Positions 8,154 through 16,606 of a stretch of DNA of 64,000 nucleotides are shown here, piece by piece; positions within the stretch are counted from its first letter, which is position 1, and each line of letters opens with the position of its first letter. Origin of the DNA: DASQBT01 sp963782495 (lineage in GTDB: Bacteria; Pseudomonadota; Gammaproteobacteria; Burkholderiales; Thiobacillaceae); contig CAWAJU010000004.1 in assembly GCA_963782495.1 (NCBI GenBank), positions 124,001 through 188,000 of the forward strand, in the 5' to 3' direction. A model generated the notes under the pieces. That model saw only the letters and a program-made list of their open reading frames with translations. It was not told the DNA's origin and did not search any database. The position numbers and the translations under genes are program-made.

Positions 8154-9866
8154 TCAATCCGCAAGGTCGGCTCTGTGCTCGCGCAGAAAGCGCTCCGTCT
8201 CTGCGCTGAGCTCGACCGAGAAAGGCCATTCGTCATCATTGCGTGGGCTCAGGACCTTCGCCTGGCGAAAGCCCATCTGTCGATCGCAAAGCCAGAGCCT
8301 CAGTTGCAGTTCGGGCCAGTAGGCGCTTTCAACTGTCGAGAACGCCGGCGGGGTTTGCACGCGGGCGGAAAGCAGCGCTTTGGGCGCGTCCGCTTCTGCA
8401 CAGCGTGCGCGACTCTTGGCGTGTTCGCGTGATTCGTTCCACCACGCGTCAAATTCCGATTGGCTGAGGTCTATGGCTTTGGGATTCATGCGCAAAACAT
8501 CGCGACTGGTTCTTTGCAGCACGGTTTCCATCTTGTGCGTGTAGGTGGCGCTGCTTTCACCGCTCCAGAACGAACGCCGGATGGGTAATCCCAGTGCGGC
8601 AACCGCAATGGCCGGGCGGGGGGCCGCGGTCGCCACCTTGACAGGTGGAGGAACGGGTTTGACCGGTTCGGCGGCGGTCTCCGGCGCCGTCGCGGAAACG
8701 GCAACGCGACTGGGCGGCGTCGGAGATACCGACGGCTTGGGTGCAGTTGCGGGTGCGGCGGCCTCACTCGACCTGGCAGTCGCCTGAGGTTTGGAAGGCA
8801 CAGTCACTGCGACTTTGTGTGCGGATTCACAGCCCGGACAGTTGAGTGTCAGTTTCCTGGCAGCGCCGGCACGCAGGATGCCAAGAGTGTGCCTGCCCGG
8901 CCCCATTTCCGCGACCAAGCGGCGCAGGTCGTTGTCATCACGCAGGGACTTGCCGTCGATGGCGGTGACAACGTCGAAGACCTGCATGCCGGCTTGCTGC
9001 GCGGGGCCGTCCGAAACGATCGTGACGACCGCGCCGGTCGGGAGACTGCCGCCGGTTGTCGCGGATTGCGCCGCGTCAACGTACGCGATGTCCAGACCCA
9101 GTGCCGGGATCTTGAACGCGCGGAGGGCAAGGTTCGCAGGGCTACCCAAGCCCAAGGCCAAGGGTGTGAGCGCAGCCTCAAGGTTGGAAAACTCATTGCC
9201 GGGAAGCGGGCTGCCATTTGTGGGCAAGGCCGTGGTTGGCGCATTGGTCGCGGGCTGGGCTGCGGAGGTCGGCGCCGCCGGACTGTGGTCGCGTGCAAAC
9301 CACTGGTAGCCTGCAACCAGCAACAAGGCCGCGAACACGCCTGCGCCTCCCACGACCCAGGGGGATTTCAACCGATTGCCATCGGAAACGGTCACGGTGC
9401 CAGCGCTCGGCTGGGCAGGTTCGCGATCGAATGCAGGCGGGGGAGGTGATGGAGGCACTGGTTTGCTGGCCGGCGCCTGGGCGAGGATCTCGCCTATGCG
9501 CCGGGTCAGGCGGTCAAACTCCGGGTTGGGTTCACCCGGTTTCCAGTTCCACAGTTGGGCTCCGTTCAGCAGGCGGAAGGCGAGCGGCGCTTCGACCTCA
9601 TCCAGAAATACCGGCACCAGTATGCCGCGCCGCTTGCCTTCCGACGCTTCGCTGCGCACCCATTCTGACGCGGCCGAGGCGGTGGTCCATAGCACCAACA
9701 TGCATCGCGCGCCATTGAGCGCTTCTTCGATGACTTCGTCATAGGAGCGGCCGAACGGAATCTCGCGGTCCCACCACACCGACCAACCGTGCTGCTCCAA
9801 CGCCGCAGCAAAAGTTCTCGCGCGTTCGCGGTCTTCGCTGGCGTAGCTGATGAACACGTCATTCAT
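8154..9866 (-). CDS. TIR domain - transmembrane - PDZ domain protein
   Basis: Encodes 570 residues. Residues 1-130 are a TIR domain of the bacterial TIR_2 type (VFISYASEDRERA at the start). Glu73 in SEWVRSEA is at the position of the NADase catalytic glutamate. A proline-rich linker leads to one membrane helix at about 170-190. Residues 228-345 form a PDZ domain (GAVVTIVSDGPAQQAGMQ; DVVTAIDGKSLRD). A long Ala/Pro-rich spacer joins a C-terminal domain (430-570, Trp- and Cys-containing) that I do not recognise. The topology suggests a cytoplasmic TIR and a periplasmic PDZ that could sense exported proteins or peptides. It is the last gene of a minus-strand run of lipase and di-haem cytochrome genes, 55 bp after the preceding one, so co-transcription is likely. 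Whether the TIR part is an enzyme or a scaffold cannot be decided here. Confidence 0.8.
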   Translation of the reverse strand: MNDVFISYASEDRERARTFAAALEQHGWSVWWDREIPFGRSYDEVIEEALNGARCMLVLWTTASAASEWVRSEASEGKRRGILVPVFLDEVEAPLAFRLLNGAQLWNWKPGEPNPEFDRLTRRIGEILAQAPASKPVPPSPPPPAFDREPAQPSAGTVTVSDGNRLKSPWVVGGAGVFAALLLVAGYQWFARDHSPAAPTSAAQPATNAPTTALPTNGSPLPGNEFSNLEAALTPLALGLGSPANLALRAFKIPALGLDIAYVDAAQSATTGGSLPTGAVVTIVSDGPAQQAGMQVFDVVTAIDGKSLRDDNDLRRLVAEMGPGRHTLGILRAGAARKLTLNCPGCESAHKVAVTVPSKPQATARSSEAAAPATAPKPSVSPTPPSRVAVSATAPETAAEPVKPVPPPVKVATAAPRPAIAVAALGLPIRRSFWSGESSATYTHKMETVLQRTSRDVLRMNPKAIDLSQSEFDAWWNESREHAKSRARCAEADAPKALLSARVQTPPAFSTVESAYWPELQLRLWLCDRQMGFRQAKVLSPRNDDEWPFSVELSAETERFLREHRADLAD

Positions 9867-9921
9867 GGCTGCTGGGCTTGGATGCTGCAGGTCACGTTAG
9901 TTTCGCACATAGGTTTCTGCG

Positions 9922-11379
9922 TCAGAGTGTCTTGAGATATTCCACCAATGCATCCTTGTCCGCCCCAGGCAAGCCGGTGCCAAAGTCGTGCCCGCGGCTG
10001 CTATTGGAGCGCGCGCTGGTGTCGTATCGTGTTCCCACCGCTTCCGCCTGCTTGCCCCGGCTGACGAATCCGACATTGACCTGATCGTATACGTCGTAGC
10101 CACGCCAGAACACTTTGGTGCGCTGGGCGGGCGGATTCAGCAGATCGCGTAGCGTCGGCACGGAGCCGTTGTGCAGATAGGGCGCCCGCAGCCAGATGCC
10201 GTCGAGATACTGGGCGACATAGCCGATCAAGGGTTCCTCCACCAAGCCGCGGCGCTCGATGCCCATGTCCTTCACTACCTTGTTGGCTTCGACCGCGGCC
10301 TGCTTGCTCCAGGTGCCGATGCGTTCCGGATCGGTGCCGATTTCGGCGATGGGGATGCGGGTGCCAGTGCGCTCCGAGGCATGGCAGCGCGCGCAATTGG
10401 CATCGAACACCAGCTTGCCCTTGGCCGCTTTGGCTTGATTTATGGGGAAGGGATATTTCGGCGCCGGCTTGTTCTTGAGGTAATCCACCAGCCAGTCGAT
10501 GTGGCTGAGGAAGTCCTTCTTGTCGTGGGGCGCTGCGCCGAGCAGGCCCAAAGCCGAGTCGATCACCACCGAATACGCGTCGTTCGAGTCGCCGGCAAAA
10601 TTCATGCGCTGGCCTTTCTCGTAGACGTATTTCTTCAGGTTCCATACCGAGGGCATGTCGGTCGGGCCGATGGAATTGTCCATGGGCCACTTGATCATGA
10701 AGTACTTGGTCAGATTCATTGCATCGTCGCGGCCACGGCCCCACTCTGGAAAGTCATGCCGGTAAATCCATTTGAACTGAGCTTCGCGTTCAGAGAGCCG
10801 TTGCTTGGTAATGGGGATGATGAGATAGCGGTAGGCCAGGCGGTCGAGCCAGTCCATTTTCGATGCCAGGTCGATTTCCGCCATCAGCGTGTCGGCGTTG
10901 AAGCGCGGGTCCTTGGCGCAGTCAACCAGGAAGCGGAAGAAGGCTTCCAGATTGAGTGTGTGGTTGGGGCCCGCAACGACGTAAGTTGGATTCTCGTCCG
11001 CCGATGCGCGGTAGGCAGCGGTGTGGCAGGCCGCGCAGTTGTTGGCGACGCGATCGAAGCCGATGCGCCGCTTGGTAAAGCCGATGGGCAATTCATGGCC
11101 TTGTTCCCAGGCCACGCCGAACGATGCGTAGCCGCCCGGCCCGGGCAGTTTGTCAGGGAAGACACGGGGCAGGACATAGAAGATCCAGTAGGGAATGCCG
11201 GCGTCATATTCCTGGCCGAAGGATCCGTACTTGAAGCGCTCATCAGGACTTGCAAACGCCGGCTGGCCATAGTCGCGAAAGAAACGCTCCCAGCCGACAT
11301 AGCCGAGGACAGCGCCCAGAACCAGCACCACGATCCCAGTTTTGATCAGCCAACGTGGGCAGTTGCAGAGCTTGCTCAT
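9922..11379 (-). CDS. membrane-anchored di-haem c-type cytochrome, RoxA/MauG-like (paralogue B)
   Basis: Encodes 485 residues. One N-terminal membrane helix (about 12-30) anchors a periplasmic domain with two haem-binding motifs, CAACH (115-119) and CARCH (329-333). The C-terminal part has YLHNGSVPTL (401-410), typical of the MauG/RoxA/di-haem peroxidase superfamily. These enzymes use a high-spin haem to activate peroxide or oxygen; RoxA cleaves rubber and related di-haem dioxygenases act on unsaturated fatty acids. The substrate here is unknown. It is a tandem paralogue of the gene just upstream, with the same haem spacing and the shared YKGS/YGS and WRGYDVYD-like blocks. A GGGAG site precedes the ATG. 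The spacing of 12 bp to the upstream paralogue indicates one transcript. Confidence 0.8.
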   Translation of the reverse strand: MSKLCNCPRWLIKTGIVVLVLGAVLGYVGWERFFRDYGQPAFASPDERFKYGSFGQEYDAGIPYWIFYVLPRVFPDKLPGPGGYASFGVAWEQGHELPIGFTKRRIGFDRVANNCAACHTAAYRASADENPTYVVAGPNHTLNLEAFFRFLVDCAKDPRFNADTLMAEIDLASKMDWLDRLAYRYLIIPITKQRLSEREAQFKWIYRHDFPEWGRGRDDAMNLTKYFMIKWPMDNSIGPTDMPSVWNLKKYVYEKGQRMNFAGDSNDAYSVVIDSALGLLGAAPHDKKDFLSHIDWLVDYLKNKPAPKYPFPINQAKAAKGKLVFDANCARCHASERTGTRIPIAEIGTDPERIGTWSKQAAVEANKVVKDMGIERRGLVEEPLIGYVAQYLDGIWLRAPYLHNGSVPTLRDLLNPPAQRTKVFWRGYDVYDQVNVGFVSRGKQAEAVGTRYDTSARSNSSRGHDFGTGLPGADKDALVEYLKTL

Positions 11380-11391
11380 TGTGTGCTCCCT

Positions 11392-12876
11392 TCAAAAAGT
11401 CTTCAGGTACTCAATCAGCGCCCATTTTTCGCTCGGCGAGAGTTCGGTGCCATAGGCCTTGCCTTCATGCCCGCCGTTGCCGTTGCCAGCAACCGTGGTG
11501 TCGTAACGGAAGTAGCGCTTGCCACCTTCCTGCGCCTGGTCAGAGACGAAGCCGACCTTCTTCGGATCGTACAAGTCATCACCACGCCAGAACACCTTGG
11601 GGCGCTTGGCGGCAGGCTGAAGAAGGTCCCAAAGTGTAGGCACCGAGCCGTTGTGCAGATAGGGCGCACGCAGCCAGATGCCATCCAGCGGCGCATTGGC
11701 GTAGCCGTAGGTCTTGCGGAAATGGCTGAAGCGGTACTGTGGATCGGCGGAATAGAGCATGCCCTGGTTCTGCGCCAGCGCCAGGGTGTAGGAATCGAGC
11801 CGGCCTCGGTCGGTGCCGATTTTCTCGATCGGCGTGACCTTGCCGACGTATTCGCCGGTGAAATCCGTGCCGCTCACCCCGTGGCAATCGGCACAGTATT
11901 TCTGGTAAATGAGCTGGCCTTTCGCAGCCAGCGCCTTGTCCTCCGGAAAGTTCGCGCCAAAGGCTGGCGGCTGGGCCTGGCCGATGTAGGCCTCGATGCG
12001 TGCCATGGACTCATGGTCGATCAGTTTGGGCGTGGCGCCGGTACCGAAGGCGGCAGACAGGTTGCGTTCCTCTACCTTGTCATTGTTGCCGTCCCAGTGC
12101 AGTTGCATGCCGCGTTTCTTGTTCTGGTTCCAGATCGCGGGGAAGTCGGAATAGCCAACCAGTTCCTCCTTGGGCAGTAGTTCGATGGGAAAGTTGAAAA
12201 TGGCTTTGGCGGAGTTGAAGGTGTCCACGCGACCCGGCCCCCAGTCCGGCTCATCAAAGATGAAGCGCAGGCGGCCGATCAGGCCATCCACGCCATCGCG
12301 CATCAGATGAACGCCGAGGGGATAGACCACCAGCTCGTCGAGCAGCCCGAGACTGCCGGCCTCGGCCTCGATGCGCGGAACAACCTGGGTGGGTGTGAAG
12401 CGGCGGTCCGCCATGCACTGGTAGATGAATTTCTGGAAGCCCATGAGATCGAAGCGATTGGCCGGCATGCCCAACACCAGCTTGGGTTCGGCATCCGGCT
12501 TCACCCGCACGGTCGAGCTATGGCATACGGCGCAATTGAGGAACACCCGGTCTATGCCCATGTGGCGGCGTTTGGACATGCCCACTGGCAGATCCTTGCC
12601 GGGCTCGTAAATGAAGCCCAGGGACTCGAAACCCTTGCCTGGAAGATAGTCGGCGCAGACCTCGGGCAGCACCTTCCAGATCCGGTAGGGGAAGCCCATG
12701 TTGCGTTCGCCGCCGGTGGAACCGTACTTGAAATGTTCGACCGGATCGGAATAGGTGACCGGCACGTCGGGAGAGAAGCGCTTCCAGGCGGCAAAGACGG
12801 CAAAGGCGATGAGGATGATCGCCATCCACAGGTAGAAACGGCAGGCGCTACAGGAGTCGGCATTGGACGATGACAT
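11392..12876 (-). CDS. membrane-anchored di-haem c-type cytochrome, RoxA/MauG-like (paralogue A)
   Basis: Encodes 494 residues. A membrane helix at about 15-31 is preceded by a short N terminus with two cysteines. The periplasmic part has haem motifs CAVCH (115-119) and CADCH (328-332) and the block PYLHNGSVPTLWDLL near residue 430. The layout matches the downstream paralogue almost position for position, so the two arose by tandem duplication. A single-electron partner role or a separate catalytic role are both possible: di-haem dioxygenase and diol-synthase pairs in Pseudomonas are also adjacent paralogues. It follows the lipase gene by 7 bp, and lipid-derived substrates are therefore a reasonable inference. 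Confidence 0.8.
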   Translation of the reverse strand: MSSSNADSCSACRFYLWMAIILIAFAVFAAWKRFSPDVPVTYSDPVEHFKYGSTGGERNMGFPYRIWKVLPEVCADYLPGKGFESLGFIYEPGKDLPVGMSKRRHMGIDRVFLNCAVCHSSTVRVKPDAEPKLVLGMPANRFDLMGFQKFIYQCMADRRFTPTQVVPRIEAEAGSLGLLDELVVYPLGVHLMRDGVDGLIGRLRFIFDEPDWGPGRVDTFNSAKAIFNFPIELLPKEELVGYSDFPAIWNQNKKRGMQLHWDGNNDKVEERNLSAAFGTGATPKLIDHESMARIEAYIGQAQPPAFGANFPEDKALAAKGQLIYQKYCADCHGVSGTDFTGEYVGKVTPIEKIGTDRGRLDSYTLALAQNQGMLYSADPQYRFSHFRKTYGYANAPLDGIWLRAPYLHNGSVPTLWDLLQPAAKRPKVFWRGDDLYDPKKVGFVSDQAQEGGKRYFRYDTTVAGNGNGGHEGKAYGTELSPSEKWALIEYLKTF

Positions 12877-12883
12877 GGCAGCC

Positions 12884-13690
12884 TCAGAAAGGGTTGACCA
12901 TACGGTTCTTCGCAGTCAGTTCGACATAGCGGTCGCTGGAGTGCTCCTTGATGTCGGTAGGTCCCATTTTCCCCAGGTCTTCGATGCGCCCCTGCATGCG
13001 ATTCAGAAAGGCATCCCACCAGCCCGGATCGGCCGACAGTTCGCCCTTGTCGGTGAAGTACAACATCGTGCCGGCGTGGGAATAGCCCATGACGCGCAAC
13101 GGCACCCGCGTTACCAAGTCTGCATTGTTGACGAAGCGAAAGTTGCGCGCGGCAAAGTCCTGGTCAAACGTGCGCTGGAATACCCGGTCACCGACCCGCG
13201 GCGAGCCGAAGTGATAGAGCCCGTGCACGGGTTTGTCCTGCTCACGCCAACGCGCAGTCGCCAGGGTGGCCAGGGCCGCGCCCAGGCTGTGGCCGGTGAG
13301 CCATAGCGACTGTCCCTGATCCTGAAACTCGGTGACGGTAGCAATCAAGTCCTCCCACACCTGGGACAGGGCCAGGTTGAAGCCGTTGTGCACCCGGCCA
13401 AACGGCCCGTTGACGAACAGTGTGTCGAGATCGCTCATCCAGTCGAGCAGCTTGTCCGGTTGGGTGCCGCGGAATGCGACCACGATGGCCTGAGCATTGG
13501 CCATGACATAAGCTTGGGTGTCGCGCTTATCCAGAAAGCGGCTACGCGGGAAACCCCATTGCTGGGCCGTGCTTGTGATGCTGCCAGCGTCACTGTAGGC
13601 GAGGCGGGCGGCTTCGGCGAGGGCGACGGCATTGTCCGGATGATAGTAGGCGGTCGTGGACTGGAAATTGTCGAATGGCTGGGCGGGCAT
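12884..13690 (-). CDS. class 3 lipase (alpha/beta hydrolase)
   Basis: Encodes 268 residues with the alpha/beta-hydrolase fold of fungal-type class 3 lipases. The nucleophile elbow GHSLG is at 133-137 (Ser135); Asp191 in NNADLVTRVP and His250 in KEHSSDRYV complete a plausible triad. FRGTQ at about 73-77 is the usual oxyanion strand. No signal peptide is visible, so it may act in the cytoplasm or leave by another route. An AGAGG site precedes the ATG. It is sandwiched between di-haem cytochrome genes with gaps of 15 bp and 7 bp, so it is very likely co-expressed with them and could supply free fatty acids. Confidence 0.85.
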   Translation of the reverse strand: MPAQPFDNFQSTTAYYHPDNAVALAEAARLAYSDAGSITSTAQQWGFPRSRFLDKRDTQAYVMANAQAIVVAFRGTQPDKLLDWMSDLDTLFVNGPFGRVHNGFNLALSQVWEDLIATVTEFQDQGQSLWLTGHSLGAALATLATARWREQDKPVHGLYHFGSPRVGDRVFQRTFDQDFAARNFRFVNNADLVTRVPLRVMGYSHAGTMLYFTDKGELSADPGWWDAFLNRMQGRIEDLGKMGPTDIKEHSSDRYVELTAKNRMVNPF

Positions 13691-13705
13691 GGTTTTCCTC
13701 TGTGA

Positions 13706-15706
13706 TCAATGGACAACGGTTGCGGGCAGGCAGCTACGCAGCTGTTCAAATGGGCGCGTCAGCACTGATTCGGGCTGCTCGCCCTGGGCACGAAGACGAT
13801 GACGGATCTCATCGACCAGTGCCGCCAGTTGGGATGAATGCGCCCAGCCATCGGCATTGAAGCCGCGCGTGGCAAGCACCGCAAGCGGCGGCATGGGCGT
13901 CTTGCCGCGGCGCGCCTCGGGTACCTGCCACATGCTCAGGCGGTAATAGATGCGTTCAGCGCATTGATCGAGCTGACGGTCGAGGACGGCTGCATCGCCG
14001 TGCAGGAAGTTCGGCGGAAAGCGCTCGCCGGTGTTGTGGCATTGTCCGCATTGCCGATCAAACTGCGCGGCGCTGCCGGAACTGGGGTGGGTGACGGGCG
14101 GGTCAATGCGAATGGGCGGCAGAGCCTCCACGGGCCGCAAGCGTGCCCCGGGCCTGAATTCGCTCACCAGTGCGGTCATCCAGGTTCCCGGGTCAAACAC
14201 GGTGTCATCATCAGCCCGCTGGCCAAGCAGGAGGGTGCGTACCGCCGCATAGTCGTCGCGCAGGCGCAGCGTTACTTGGCCCTGCATCCCGGTGGCGCTG
14301 AAGTGAATGCCCTGCACCAAGCGTCCATCGCTCAGGCGGGCGCTCAGGCCGGCACGCGATGCGCTGAAATCAGCCTGCAGGGAGTTCGCACTGGAACGGC
14401 TGCGTCCTAGCAGGGCGATGTCCGGGGCGCTGTTCGTCCCTGTCAGATGAAGACGCTCCACCTGCCCGTTGGCGCGGCCCGCGGCTTGCACGGTCCAGGC
14501 GCCGACAAAACGTTGGCGCGCACTGGCGCAGTCGAAGCGTATTCGGCGCCCGGGCTTGCGGGTGATGCGGCAGGGCATGGTCAGTCGCTGCACCGAGGCC
14601 GGGCGCGATGACGCAAGGAGTGCGCGATCCAGCGCCTGGACATCCGCGCCGCTCAATAGGCTTGCGAGACCGGCTGCCAAACGTGGCGGATCCACACTGG
14701 TCCAGGTTTCCAGCGGCGGGCGCACATTGAGCGGCTCGAATTGCGCCGGGATGTGCGCCAGTTGCGAAAGCGTGGCGAAACGATCATTTCGCCGCTGGGG
14801 CATTTTTTCAACGACCGGCATCAAGGGGTCGCGATTGGGTATGTCCGGATTGGGGATAGCCAAGCCTGTGGGCCACAACCTGGCCCACCGCGACTGCAGA
14901 TATTCAAACGATTGCGCTTGGCCAAGCGGTGGCATTGCGCCGCTCAGGGCATAGCGCAATGCCGCATCGAGCCAGTCGCGGCGGCACTGCGCGCCCCGGA
15001 GTCCCGCACCACAGCCTTCGCGCCAGATGCGTTGCCAGACTGGAAACAGGTTGGCTCGCTCGGCTGCGGCTGCGATCAGATAGGCGACATCGGTGCCCGT
15101 GAGCTTGAGGCCATAGAAATCGCGCCTGCTGGCGCGGAGCAGATCGGCAATTGCGGGGTTGGCGGATGTCTCATCCCACAATGGCCGGGCAAAGATCGGC
15201 GCCATGTTCTGGTGACAGGCAAGGCACAGGGCGCGGCGGGCGTAGCGGACCTGAGGCTTCGCACCGGCGCGGTAGTCGCGCACCACCTGAAACTCGAAAC
15301 GTCCTGCCGCTTCGTTGTAACTGATGACCTCCAGTATGCCGGTCTTTTCCTGGTAGCCGAGGAACAGCCGGTCCCGCAGGGGTGCGAACCCCGGTTTCGC
15401 ATTGCCGTCTACAGCGACCACGACGCGTGGAAACTTGAAGAAATCAGGTGCGGCAGCGCTGCGCTGCAGGGAGCGACCCAGAGGAATAAACGTGATTTTA
15501 AGCGGTGACAGGCCGCCGGCCGGGAGTTGTAACTGCGAGTTGAGCTTTCCAATCAGCCGGTCGAAGGGATAGGGCACGGGGCTGTTGCCGACCAGGAGAT
15601 CGAAGCGCGAACGTCCAATGGGAGGCAAGTCATCGTCCGCCCGTGCCAGGTTCCAACAAGAAAACAGTGCGCCGATTAACATGAGTGTGGCCCCAGCACC
15701 TTGCAT
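13706..15706 (-). CDS. secreted c-type cytochrome with two haem motifs, unknown function
   Basis: Encodes 666 residues with a signal peptide (MLIGALFSCWNLARA). Haem motifs are CLACH (161-165) and CGQCH (553-557), far apart, with a long central region that resembles no domain I know. The first haem region includes ACHQNMAPIFARP, recalling large periplasmic cytochromes of gammaproteobacteria. Residues 340-510 look beta-rich and could bind a ligand or polymer. The gene starts 7 bp after the lipoprotein gene and ends 15 bp before the lipase gene. The position in the run suggests an electron-transfer or oxidase role for the same pathway; that is inference. Confidence 0.7.
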   Translation of the reverse strand: MQGAGATLMLIGALFSCWNLARADDDLPPIGRSRFDLLVGNSPVPYPFDRLIGKLNSQLQLPAGGLSPLKITFIPLGRSLQRSAAAPDFFKFPRVVVAVDGNAKPGFAPLRDRLFLGYQEKTGILEVISYNEAAGRFEFQVVRDYRAGAKPQVRYARRALCLACHQNMAPIFARPLWDETSANPAIADLLRASRRDFYGLKLTGTDVAYLIAAAAERANLFPVWQRIWREGCGAGLRGAQCRRDWLDAALRYALSGAMPPLGQAQSFEYLQSRWARLWPTGLAIPNPDIPNRDPLMPVVEKMPQRRNDRFATLSQLAHIPAQFEPLNVRPPLETWTSVDPPRLAAGLASLLSGADVQALDRALLASSRPASVQRLTMPCRITRKPGRRIRFDCASARQRFVGAWTVQAAGRANGQVERLHLTGTNSAPDIALLGRSRSSANSLQADFSASRAGLSARLSDGRLVQGIHFSATGMQGQVTLRLRDDYAAVRTLLLGQRADDDTVFDPGTWMTALVSEFRPGARLRPVEALPPIRIDPPVTHPSSGSAAQFDRQCGQCHNTGERFPPNFLHGDAAVLDRQLDQCAERIYYRLSMWQVPEARRGKTPMPPLAVLATRGFNADGWAHSSQLAALVDEIRHRLRAQGEQPESVLTRPFEQLRSCLPATVVH

Positions 15707-15713
15707 CGCCAGC

Positions 15714-16595
15714 CTAGTTCCGCATCGCGACCACCCGCTTTTGCGTACCGATCCAGCAATCCTCGGGAACCTGGCCGGCGAGGAATTCGGCTTCGCCGGC
15801 CTTCGCCATATCCTTGTTATAGAGCGTGAAATTCAGCACGAAAACATGATCCATGTAGGCTCGGCCTAGATAGAGCCCAGGACGAATCATGCGAATCTCG
15901 TCGCGCACCCTGAGCCCGCGACGGCCGGCGAGAAAGTCGGGGTTTTCGCGGTAGCCGGGAAGATCATCGGTGAAAGCGTAGTCGATGATGATCGATTCGC
16001 GCCGCGAGTCGATCAGGCTTTCACCGCAATAGAGCTTGGCCGGAAACAACAGCCAGGCATCCTTGCCATCCACGCTGATTTTTGGAATCTCGCCGGGGCC
16101 GATAATGGGTCGCAGCACCGCCAGGTCCTGAATGCGATTACGCAAGATCCGGTCCTTGCGGTAGAAGACCTTGCCCTTCCACAACTGCTCCGCCATGGTT
16201 TCCAGCATCTTGCCCTTGACGTTCACCGCCAGTCCCTTGAGCCCACCGACGATTTCCGCTGCGCGGATCTTGCCGGAACTACCGCGCGGAAAAATCACCT
16301 GGCCGTCAAATGGCCCGTCGGGTATAGGGCCGGCAGTGAGGCGGGCGTAGATCTGGTCGAGCTGTTCCTGATCGAGGGTGGCAAGGTATTCCGGAGTGAT
16401 CTTGTCCAGTTGCACCAAAGATATTGGGTAGTGGTATTCGACCTGGGCAAAATCCGGCTTGTCTGTGTAGTGTTCTCCATAGGGTGCGAACGCGATGTCC
16501 GGCTTGGTCTGGAACATCGCCTTGATCCGGTCGCAGCCAGCCAGCATCGCGACAAGTGACAATAATGCAATCAGCGGTGCAGTGCGCGTTTTCAT
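15714..16595 (-). CDS. lipoprotein of the cytochrome-lipase cluster, unknown function
   Basis: Encodes 293 residues from an ATG that follows an AAGGAGG site. An ATG further upstream is less likely. The lipobox LAGC gives Cys21 as the lipidated residue, so the mature protein is anchored to a membrane, probably the outer one. The rest has no haem motif and no domain I recognise; it contains only three further cysteine-poor segments and a charged C terminus (DCWIGTQKRVVAMRN). Co-transcription with di-haem cytochromes on both sides suggests a structural or substrate-delivery partner. Confidence 0.7.
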   Translation of the reverse strand: MKTRTAPLIALLSLVAMLAGCDRIKAMFQTKPDIAFAPYGEHYTDKPDFAQVEYHYPISLVQLDKITPEYLATLDQEQLDQIYARLTAGPIPDGPFDGQVIFPRGSSGKIRAAEIVGGLKGLAVNVKGKMLETMAEQLWKGKVFYRKDRILRNRIQDLAVLRPIIGPGEIPKISVDGKDAWLLFPAKLYCGESLIDSRRESIIIDYAFTDDLPGYRENPDFLAGRRGLRVRDEIRMIRPGLYLGRAYMDHVFVLNFTLYNKDMAKAGEAEFLAGQVPEDCWIGTQKRVVAMRN

Positions 16596-16606
16596 TATTG
16601 CCTCCT

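Noticed and set aside
10171..12180. 669-codon plus-strand open frame
   Set aside because: Antisense to two well-supported di-haem cytochrome genes; composition is that of a shadow frame and no domain is visible.
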